The notes beneath the pieces were generated by a model. That model worked only from the letters and a program-made list of their open reading frames with translations, did no database searches and was not told the origin of the DNA. Below are positions 9,145 to 16,132 of a DNA stretch of 59,971 nt, in pieces. The translations under genes were made by a program, and so were the position numbers. Each line of letters starts with the position of its first letter. The stretch's first letter is position 1. This DNA is from CAYSCW01 sp964449165. Lineage in GTDB: Bacteria > Acidobacteriota > Aminicenantia > Aminicenantales > Aminicenantaceae. The DNA lies in assembly GCA_964449165.1 (NCBI GenBank), contig CAYVAT010000018.1, positions 1 to 59,971 on the forward strand, read 5' to 3'.

Positions 9145-9906
9145 TCACTCTTTAGCTATTTTACCTAATGGCATAATGGCTAAGGGGTGCTCATCCTCGG
9201 GTAAATCGAGTGCTTTTTTCAGTTCCTCATCCTCGAAGGCTCCGATCATAACCGTACCAATTCCCAATGAAATCCCCTGCAAATAGATATTTCCCCCTAT
9301 GAATCCTACCTCCATATGCACATACCTCTCTGCCCTCTCGCCATATTTAAAAGAAGTTCGCTCATAGATACCCGCCATAACGATTAAGGCGGCTCCTTGT
9401 TTAATAGAGCCTTGTCTGAGGGCAGCATCGTATATCTCTGTTTTCTTATCGCCCTCTACGACTTTCTTCAGTGAATGACTCTTAGGGATATATTTATAAA
9501 CTCCCTTTGATAGTCCCTGCACATTTCCCGCTACCAAATAGAGTTCCATAGGATAGAGAGCACCTGCCGAAGCAGCTGACCGTAATCCACCCTGCCATTC
9601 ATATTTTGTATTCCACCTAGCAGGAGGCTCTTCCTTCTTTCTTGTAATACCCTGGGCAGCCCAGAGAATCTGTGAGATATCTGAAATCGCCAAAGGCTCT
9701 TGCACATAGGACCTGACCGATCTTCTCATGCGTATTGCCTTCTCAACAGAGGTCTCACTCTCATAACGCGGATCCGGCAACTGTATGATTTTCGATTCGG
9801 AGTCCTGTCCTGTGTTTTCTGAAATGATCTCATCAGCGAAGCCGCTGAGCACAAGGGTTACTCCAATCAGAATAATGAGAACGAATGATACATTCATTTT
9901 TTTCAT
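9145..9906 (-). CDS. Exported SagB/ThcOx-type nitroreductase-family protein
   Basis: Start set at ATG 9906, which follows a strong AGGAGG and begins a signal sequence (MKKMNVSFVLIILIGVTLVLSGFA); the longer frame start at 9960 has neither. Residues ~50-250 match the nitroreductase fold: IRMRRSVRSYVQEPLAISDISQILWAAQG, SAGALYPMELYLV, and a C-terminal GIGTVMIGAFEDEELKKALDLP. This is the SagB-type (ThcOx) FMN oxidoreductase branch, otherwise cytoplasmic. An N-terminal export signal is noteworthy and is seen in a set of anaerobe homologues. The reaction is unknown, probably FMN-dependent reduction. It lies 182 bp upstream of the Mo operon on the same strand and could share regulation with it. Confidence 0.85.
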   Translation of the reverse strand: MKKMNVSFVLIILIGVTLVLSGFADEIISENTGQDSESKIIQLPDPRYESETSVEKAIRMRRSVRSYVQEPLAISDISQILWAAQGITRKKEEPPARWNTKYEWQGGLRSAASAGALYPMELYLVAGNVQGLSKGVYKYIPKSHSLKKVVEGDKKTEIYDAALRQGSIKQGAALIVMAGIYERTSFKYGERAERYVHMEVGFIGGNIYLQGISLGIGTVMIGAFEDEELKKALDLPEDEHPLAIMPLGKIAKE

Positions 9907-10037
9907 CTTGATACCTCCTCTGACTATGAAATGTCGTAAAATAATAAAATTATCCCACATATGAATGTGAAATCAAGGTTAACAAAATACTGATTTCCCC
10001 TGCTAATCTGAGAGAGGGGATTTGGTGCAATTTGTTA

Positions 10038-10140
10038 CTCACCTTGAAATCAACGCCCTCAATTTTTTCGTTATTCATGCCCAGGTAAAATTGGCCAATG
10101 AATGCCCATTCAATCAGAACAACAGAAAAGGAATTTCTTA
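10038..10140 (+). repeat. 103-bp repeat, copy 1 (upstream of orphan permease 1)
   Basis: This stretch and 12889-12991 are the same length and match at about 90 of 103 positions without an indel. It contains the dyad TGAATG-N2-CATTCA, conserved in both copies, and next to it ATTGGCCAAT, a perfect palindrome here but mutated in copy 2. It occupies much of the 396-bp gap between the divergent nitroreductase and permease genes. Each copy lies upstream of an FtsX-type permease locus, so a shared regulatory site or a small mobile repeat are both possible. Confidence 0.85.
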
Positions 10141-10302
10141 TCCTTCCAATTGTACCAAGTGTTGAAGTGTTCGCCAGGGAACATCCACTGTTTTGTAAGC
10201 GGACATTATTTCAACTCGCTTCCCCGAGAATTTTACAAGATTTACTCTGGATAATTCAAATGGCATATTTATTGCTATGTTATTAAAAGAACGTACCCAG
10301 TC

Positions 10303-12690
10303 ATGTTAAAAAATTATTTAAAAATTGCCCTGAGGAATATCAAGAAGCACAAAGGCTATTCGTTTATCAATATCGCTGGCCTTGCTGTGGGCATGACCTG
10401 CTGCATTCTTATCCTGTTATGGGTTCATGATGAGTTGAGCTATGACAGGTACCATGAAAAGGCCTCTCGTATATACCGAATTACATATGCCGAGGAGATC
10501 GGCGGCGCTTATGACCATTACGCTGTCCCACCCTTTGTTGCTGCTCCGGCTTTTGAAGCCGAAGTGCCCGAGATTATCGCCTACACAAGGCTCTGGGGGC
10601 GAACTGGGCTTATCACCTACAACGATAAAAAATTCGAAGAACGAAAAATCTTCTATGTTGATAAAGACTTTTTCAAAATCTTTACCCACGAATTTATAGA
10701 AGGTGAGCCAGCAACTGCCCTGGAAAATCCGGGCTCAATTGTTCTGACCCAATCTATGGCCGAAAAAATATTCGGTGGCGAAAGCTCCTTGGGGAAAACT
10801 GTTAATCTCAACGCGGACGGTGACCTCAAGGTTACAGGAGTGGTCAAAGATGTACGCCGGAATTCCCATTTTCGATTCAATTACCTGGTTTCCATGAATA
10901 CCATCCAAGGACCAAGAACCGAGTATCTGGACGATTGGTTCGTGATATCAGGATGGTCATACATCCTGCTCGATGAGAGAGCCGATTCTAAGGTGGTAGA
11001 GAGAAAATTAGCTCCCATCGTGGATAAGCACGCGGGCGAAGAAGCCCAACAGTATGGGCAAAAAATGTTCTACTTCCTCCAGCCGCTAACTGATATCCAT
11101 TTGAGATCTCATCTCGAAGGAGAAATCGAAGGGAATGGAGATATCCGCTATGTTTATGTCTTCTCCATCATTGCTGCGTTCATTCTCATGATTGCCTGTA
11201 TCAATTTCATGAACCTGTCCACCGCCCGTTCAGCCAGCCGGGGCAAGGAAGTCGGACTGAGGAAAATTCTGGGTGCGTATAAGAAACGTCTGGTTGTTCA
11301 GTTTATCACAGAATCGATCTGCTTTTCGTTCTTGGCTTTGGTCTTGGCCTTCAACTTGGTCTGGATTCTGCTCCCGGCCTTCAACAAACTTACTGGAAAA
11401 GAAATCACCATAACATCTCTCGTCACCTGGATTGTGGTCTTGGGATTGTTTGGGCTGGTGGCTTTTACTGGAATAGTGGCAGGAAGTTATCCAGCTTTCT
11501 ATCTTTCTTCCTTCCAGCCCATTGACACTTTAAGAAAAAAAATTCAGAGGGGCTCCCAGAGATCGATCATTCGAACCTTTCTCGTTATTTTTCAATTCAC
11601 GATTTCCATCATCCTTATCGCCAGCACATTTATCGTATTGAAACAATTGAGCTTCATGAAGAATCAGAAATTGGGATTTAATAAAGAACAGGTCCTTGCT
11701 GTTCGGATCAAAGGCAAGGTCTTCAAAGATCAGTTTGAAGCCTTTAAGAATGAATTGAAAAAGAACGCCAACATCACAGAGGCTTCTTATTCCAATGGTA
11801 TCCCGGGAAGAATGTCGACGATCCTCACAACTTTTCTGGAAGGACAACCAGACAGTATATCCTACACCTTTGATTTCATTTTTTCAGATTACGATTTTCT
11901 GAAAACATACGAGATCGATCTCGTCAAAGGACGGGATTTCTCGCGTGAGTTCGAAGCAGATAAGGAAGGTGTCTATTTGATCAATGAAACCGCAGCCGCA
12001 AAGCTTGGCTGGGGAGAAGAAACCCTGGGAAAGAAAATCGGTTTTTCCAGAGAACTCATGCGCCCGATTGTAGGAATCGTCAAGGATTTTCATTACAAGT
12101 CTCTTAGACAGACCATCGGTCCGCTGGCCATCTATCTGAGACCCGGATATGATAATTACTTGTCCCTCAAAATGAACACGGATGATGTCTCGGCAACTCT
12201 GTCTTATATCGAGAAGACTTGGAATGCTTTTGAGAAGGAGAGAAGTTTTGAGTACTTTTTTGTGGATGAGAATTTTGATAGCTTATATCATTCAGAGGAG
12301 CAATTGAGTCAGATCATCACCTTCTTTGCCTTTGTGGCGATATTTGTGGCCTGCCTCGGCCTTTTCGGCCTGGCCTCTTACACGGCAGAACAGAGGACCA
12401 AAGAGTTCGGCATAAGAAAAGTGCTGGGGGCGTCGGTTGGGTCCATCCTGCTCCAGCTTTCCCGGAATTTCTTGAAGTGGGTTCTGGTTGCCAACCTGAT
12501 TGCCTGGCCGGTGACATATATTGTCATGAAGAACTATTGGCTTTCCAATTTTCCATTCCGAATTCAACTCAGTCTCCTGATATTTGTTGGGGCGGGCATG
12601 ATTGCCCTTGCCATCGCCTTGCTCACTGTCAGCTACCAGTCCATAAAAGCAGCTGTCGCCAATCCAGCAGATTCGCTTCGATATGAATGA
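10303..12690 (+). CDS. Orphan FtsX/MacB-type ABC permease 1
   Basis: 795 residues with two MacB_PCD-FtsX units, the 'duplicated permease' layout. Residues 1-60 (NYLKIALRNIKKHKGYSFINIAGLAVGM) form the first membrane helix. A periplasmic MacB_PCD domain follows, with DELSYDRYHEKASRIYRI and TGVVKDVRRNSHFRFNYLVSM. Helices near 285-400 include CINFMNLSTARSASRGKEVGLRKILGA. A second periplasmic domain leads to the final FtsX helices with QRTKEFGIRKVLGASVGSILLQLS. Such proteins normally pair with a LolD/MacB ATPase to drive mechanotransmission-type efflux or lipoprotein or peptide export, but no ATPase gene is adjacent. The ribosome site is weak and copy 1 of the 103-bp repeat lies 160 bp upstream. 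Confidence 0.9.
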   Translation: MLKNYLKIALRNIKKHKGYSFINIAGLAVGMTCCILILLWVHDELSYDRYHEKASRIYRITYAEEIGGAYDHYAVPPFVAAPAFEAEVPEIIAYTRLWGRTGLITYNDKKFEERKIFYVDKDFFKIFTHEFIEGEPATALENPGSIVLTQSMAEKIFGGESSLGKTVNLNADGDLKVTGVVKDVRRNSHFRFNYLVSMNTIQGPRTEYLDDWFVISGWSYILLDERADSKVVERKLAPIVDKHAGEEAQQYGQKMFYFLQPLTDIHLRSHLEGEIEGNGDIRYVYVFSIIAAFILMIACINFMNLSTARSASRGKEVGLRKILGAYKKRLVVQFITESICFSFLALVLAFNLVWILLPAFNKLTGKEITITSLVTWIVVLGLFGLVAFTGIVAGSYPAFYLSSFQPIDTLRKKIQRGSQRSIIRTFLVIFQFTISIILIASTFIVLKQLSFMKNQKLGFNKEQVLAVRIKGKVFKDQFEAFKNELKKNANITEASYSNGIPGRMSTILTTFLEGQPDSISYTFDFIFSDYDFLKTYEIDLVKGRDFSREFEADKEGVYLINETAAAKLGWGEETLGKKIGFSRELMRPIVGIVKDFHYKSLRQTIGPLAIYLRPGYDNYLSLKMNTDDVSATLSYIEKTWNAFEKERSFEYFFVDENFDSLYHSEEQLSQIITFFAFVAIFVACLGLFGLASYTAEQRTKEFGIRKVLGASVGSILLQLSRNFLKWVLVANLIAWPVTYIVMKNYWLSNFPFRIQLSLLIFVGAGMIALAIALLTVSYQSIKAAVANPADSLRYE

Positions 12691-12745
12691 TTTCTCACCT
12701 TCATCTCCTGGATATGATGTCTCCGGTGGGGACAAGGCTTAGAAT

Positions 12746-12767
12746 GCATTTTTCCCCCTAAAAATGC
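12746..12767 (+). terminator. Hairpin downstream of orphan permease 1
   Basis: Perfect 8-bp arms GCATTTTT and AAAAATGC around a CCCCCT loop, 56 bp after the permease stop. There is no clear T-run on the plus strand, so it may be a terminator or mRNA-end stabiliser rather than a canonical intrinsic terminator. The remaining 12768-12888 interval shows nothing I can name. Confidence 0.4.
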
Positions 12768-12888
12768 GTGTTTAAGCTGTAATTTTAGGGAATAATAGGA
12801 GATTATTTATTTCTAATCAATAAGTTGGTTTGGCCCGACTGCATCTGGATATCTTGAGATCTGGAGTGCCATTTGACTGGTGATTTGG

Positions 12889-12991
12889 CTCACCTTGAAA
12901 TCAACCCGCGCTATTTTTTCGTCATTCACGACCAGGCAAAATTGGCCAGTGAATGTCCATTCAATCAGTACAGCAAAAAAGGAATTTCTTA
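12889..12991 (+). repeat. 103-bp repeat, copy 2 (upstream of PadR/permease 2)
   Basis: Second copy of the repeat at 10038-10140, same orientation. Differences are scattered single substitutions. The TGAATG-N2-CATTCA dyad is intact. Read on the minus strand it is open in one frame in both copies, but most substitutions change the amino acid, so a conserved protein is unlikely. It ends 98 bp before the PadR start. Confidence 0.85.
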
Positions 12992-13028
12992 TTTTTTAAT
13001 TATTTATTCCGAAATCTGAAAAAAATAC

Positions 13029-13067
13029 TTGACAAGGCCAATGATTTGTTTCACTATTCGGAAGTGA
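13029..13067 (+). promoter_or_regulatory. Candidate PadR promoter with overlapping dyad
   Basis: TTGACA at 13029-13034, a 17-bp spacer and CACTAT at 13052-13057 form a reasonable sigma70-like promoter 33 bp before the padR start. TCACT-N7-AGTGA (13051-13067) is an inverted repeat sitting on the -10 box, where an autorepressor would bind. PadR proteins commonly repress their own operon; assignment of this dyad as its operator is inference. Confidence 0.45.
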
Positions 13068-13089
13068 TGATTAGACCGGGAGTAAAATC

Positions 13090-13422
13090 ATGAGACTTTT
13101 ATCGCGTTCTGAAGAAATGGTTCTCCTCGTCGTCTGGAACCTCCAGGACGAGGCTTCCTGTCTGCCCATCCAGCGGAAGCTCAAGGAGACGACGGGCCGC
13201 GAATGGTCCCTGGGTTCCATCTATGATCCCTTGGATCGCCTGGAGAGGAAGAAGCTCCTCGCTTCCCATTTGACCGAGCCGACCAGGGAGCGCGGCGGAC
13301 GGAGCAGAAGAATCTACAGGCTTACAACACTTGGAAAAAGGGCCCTCCAAGAGCTCCGAATGATCCAGGAAGAGCTCTGGTCCGAGGCTCTAAAATTCGA
13401 ACCGGAGCCGAAAAACCCATGA
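13090..13422 (+). CDS. PadR-family transcriptional regulator
   Basis: 110 residues with the PadR winged-helix: SRSEEMVLLVVWNLQDEASCLPIQRKLKET, then GSIYDPLDRLERKKLLASH as recognition helix, and GGRSRRIYRLTTLGKRALQEL as the wing. It lacks the long C-terminal dimerisation domain of classic PadR, as in the short PadR_1 type found next to acidobacterial orphan permeases. Its stop overlaps the permease start by 4 bp (ATGA), so it is the likely local repressor of that transporter, relieved by a compound the transporter handles. A GGGAG ribosome site precedes the ATG. Confidence 0.9.
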   Translation: MRLLSRSEEMVLLVVWNLQDEASCLPIQRKLKETTGREWSLGSIYDPLDRLERKKLLASHLTEPTRERGGRSRRIYRLTTLGKRALQELRMIQEELWSEALKFEPEPKNP

Positions 13423-16040
13423 ATGCCGAAACCTCCCATCGATCAGGACCGCCTCGGATTGCCGAAGAGATCCTCAAACATCTTTATTCGGACAGCGGCG
13501 ACTTTACCCATCTTGGGGATTTCGATGAAATCTTCCAGAGAATCATTTCTGATAAGGGGAGGGGCCGGGCAATACTCTGGTACTGGATGCAGATCGTCCG
13601 TTCGCTGCCCGGATTCATCACCAATAAACTTTACTGGAGCCTGAGCATGCTCAGGAACTACGCCCTCATCTCATTCCGCAACTTATTGAAAAACAAAGGA
13701 TTTTCTTTGATCATGATCCTCGGCCTCGCGGCCGGGCTGGCTTGCTTCATCCTGATCGCGGCCTATGCCCGGTTCGAGATGAGCTACGACCGTTTTCATG
13801 AGAAAACGGGACGAATTTACAGGGTGACCAGCGCTGAAGTCCCATCGGGACAGACACCCGGAGAATTCGATATCAACTTTCCAAGCCTCCTCGCTCCCCT
13901 CCTCAAAACAGAATTTCCCGAGGTCCGCCACGCGGCCCGGGTTTTCGCCAGAACGGATATCGAGGCCGTTCTCCAGGCCGGGGAGAAAACTTTCACCCAG
14001 AAAGGAATATTCGTCGACCAGGATTTTCTGGATGTCTTTTCCTTCCCTCTGATCCGCGGCGACAAGAATGCGGCTCTCACGGCGCCTGCCTCGATCGTTC
14101 TCACTTCGTCGACGGCCCGGAAGCTTTTCGGCAATGAGGATCCCATCGGCCGGACGATTTCCCTTCGGGAGAGGAGAGGAGTAATCGACGTCACCGTGAC
14201 TGGTGTCGTCGAAGACATCCCCCGGAATTCTCATCTCCGATTCGACTACCTGCTCTCTATCGCCAGCCTCGAGGCCGACAAGAAAAATGACTACATGTTC
14301 AACAACTGGAACGTCGGAAATTTCATCATCTACGCGGAGCTCGCCAGCCCGGGACAACGGGCAACTCTGGAGAAAAAATTCGGAGCTTGGCTCGAAAAAA
14401 ACCGGCCCGAGGAACACAAGGCTGGGCTCAAGCTTATCCTCCAGCCCGTGGAGGACATCCATCTCCGCTCGAACATCAGAGGTCAACTCGCGACCAACAA
14501 CGCCATCAACGACATCCGTCTCTTCCTCGCCATCGCCGTCATCACCCTTCTTATTGCTGCTGTTAACTACATGAACATCGTCACCGCCCGGTCCTCGACT
14601 CGGGCCAGGGAGATCGGAATTAGAAAAGTGACGGGGGCTGACCGCCGCCAGCTCTTCGAACAGTTTCTCGGCGAGTCCGTCGTCTTCGCCATCATGGGTT
14701 TCTTGGCGGCCCTGGTCATCGTCCGCCTTGCCCTGCCACGGTTCAGCAGTGCGGCAGGGATTGATCTTAACCTCCGAGACCTCTCCGCCGGCCCTTTCCT
14801 GTTGCTCATCTTAGGGACTGCGATTGTCACGGGCCTCATTTCAGGCGTTTATCCGGCCCTGGTCCTCTCGGCCTTCCAGCCAGTCCGGGTTCTCAGGGAA
14901 CTCTCGGTGTCGGGGAGAAAAGGCTCCCGTTTGCGGAATCTTCTCGTCGTCGGCCAGTTCACGGCTTCGATCGTCCTCACCGTCTGCGCCCTCGTTGTCT
15001 CCAGCCAGCTGCGTTTCATTTCGAACCAGCGACTCGGATTCGACAGAGAGCACGTCGTCGTCGTTCCCATCCGGGAACCTGAAACTGTCGCCAAAGCCGG
15101 AGTGATCCGGACTGAATTGCTTCGCCATCCGGAGGTGATAGCAGTATCTCAGACTTCCGGCCTTCCGACAAGGATCAAGAGTCGCATCATCAACGCCAGT
15201 TTCACGACGGACGAAGGCGAGAAGATCAAGATGACTTATCATTTCGATTATGTCGATGAGAATTTTCTGGATGTCTTCAAGGTCGAGCTCGCCGCCGGGA
15301 GGAATTTCTCTCCCGGGGTCTCCGCTGATCAAAATGTCGTCCTTGTCAACGAGACTCTGGCGAAAATGGCGGGATGGGCAGAAGCGGTGGGAAAGGAAGT
15401 TCAGTTCATCAGAGGGCCTAAACGTGTCATTGGCGTCGTTAGAGACTTCCATTTCCTGAGCTTCCATGATCCCATGGGTCCCATGGTCCTGATTCCCAGG
15501 CCCGGCGAAAACCTTGCCGTTCGGATCCGATCAGGCGATGTTTCGAAAACCATAGCTCTTTTGAAGGACGTCTTCAAGAGGAACACAACCACCCAGCCCT
15601 TCGACTTCTTTTTCCTCGACGACGATTTCGATGCCCTCTACAGGAAAGAACGTCGGACTAGAGAGATCTTTGGGGCTTTCGCCATTCTGACTGTCATCAT
15701 AGCCAGCTTGGGTCTCCTGGGTCTCGCCGCCTTCGCCGTCGAACGCAGAACCAAAGAGATCGGCATCCGTAAGGTGATGGGGGCCTCTGCGCTGCAGTTG
15801 GTTTCCCATTTGAGCCGAGAATTCGTCATTCTCGTCCTTCTCGCCAATCTTATCGCCTGCCCGATCGCTTATTATGCAATGTCTCACTGGCTTCAGGGAT
15901 TCGCCTACAGGATCGGCCTCGGTTTCTGGCCCTTCGTCCTGGCCGCAGGGGGAGCCCTTCTCGTGGCCTTCCTGACAATAAGCACCCAAACCCTCCGGGC
16001 TGCCACGGCCAATCCCGTCGAAACCCTCCGATACGAATAA
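13419..16040 (+). CDS. Orphan ABC permease 2 with permease-prefix N-terminal domain
   Basis: 873 residues. Residues 1-75 (GPPRIAEEILKHLY..., ...GRAILWYWMQIVRSLPGFI) match the 'permease prefix domain 2' found ahead of acidobacterial duplicated orphan permeases. The remainder is a double MacB_PCD-FtsX permease: SFRNLLKNKGFSLIMILGLA, then DIPRNSHLRFDYLLSI, NYMNIVTARSSTRAREIGIRKVTGA and finally ERRTKEIGIRKVMGASALQL. The DNA is visibly more GC-rich than permeases 1 and 3, suggesting a different history. It is translationally coupled to PadR. No ATPase partner is nearby. The substrate is unknown; export of a toxic compound or a cell-envelope peptide/lipid role are possible. Confidence 0.92.
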   Translation: MNAETSHRSGPPRIAEEILKHLYSDSGDFTHLGDFDEIFQRIISDKGRGRAILWYWMQIVRSLPGFITNKLYWSLSMLRNYALISFRNLLKNKGFSLIMILGLAAGLACFILIAAYARFEMSYDRFHEKTGRIYRVTSAEVPSGQTPGEFDINFPSLLAPLLKTEFPEVRHAARVFARTDIEAVLQAGEKTFTQKGIFVDQDFLDVFSFPLIRGDKNAALTAPASIVLTSSTARKLFGNEDPIGRTISLRERRGVIDVTVTGVVEDIPRNSHLRFDYLLSIASLEADKKNDYMFNNWNVGNFIIYAELASPGQRATLEKKFGAWLEKNRPEEHKAGLKLILQPVEDIHLRSNIRGQLATNNAINDIRLFLAIAVITLLIAAVNYMNIVTARSSTRAREIGIRKVTGADRRQLFEQFLGESVVFAIMGFLAALVIVRLALPRFSSAAGIDLNLRDLSAGPFLLLILGTAIVTGLISGVYPALVLSAFQPVRVLRELSVSGRKGSRLRNLLVVGQFTASIVLTVCALVVSSQLRFISNQRLGFDREHVVVVPIREPETVAKAGVIRTELLRHPEVIAVSQTSGLPTRIKSRIINASFTTDEGEKIKMTYHFDYVDENFLDVFKVELAAGRNFSPGVSADQNVVLVNETLAKMAGWAEAVGKEVQFIRGPKRVIGVVRDFHFLSFHDPMGPMVLIPRPGENLAVRIRSGDVSKTIALLKDVFKRNTTTQPFDFFFLDDDFDALYRKERRTREIFGAFAILTVIIASLGLLGLAAFAVERRTKEIGIRKVMGASALQLVSHLSREFVILVLLANLIACPIAYYAMSHWLQGFAYRIGLGFWPFVLAAGGALLVAFLTISTQTLRAATANPVETLRYE

Positions 16041-16132
16041 ATGAAATAACATAGATCTTCCCCCGTGGCAGAGAAACCTCCCCCGCCTCATGTCGCTCAT
16101 CAGGGGCTTCGGATGGCTGCAGAAAGTGCGGC

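Noticed and set aside
10038..10140. Repeat as a remnant of a protein-coding gene on the minus strand
   Set aside because: One frame is open in both copies, but most of the differences change the amino acid, so there is no sign of protein-level conservation.
13683..14486. Long antisense open frames opposite the permease 2, permease A/B and GH116 genes
   Set aside because: They are shadows in GC-rich coding regions: no ribosome sites, no recognisable domains, and the opposite strand holds clear family proteins.
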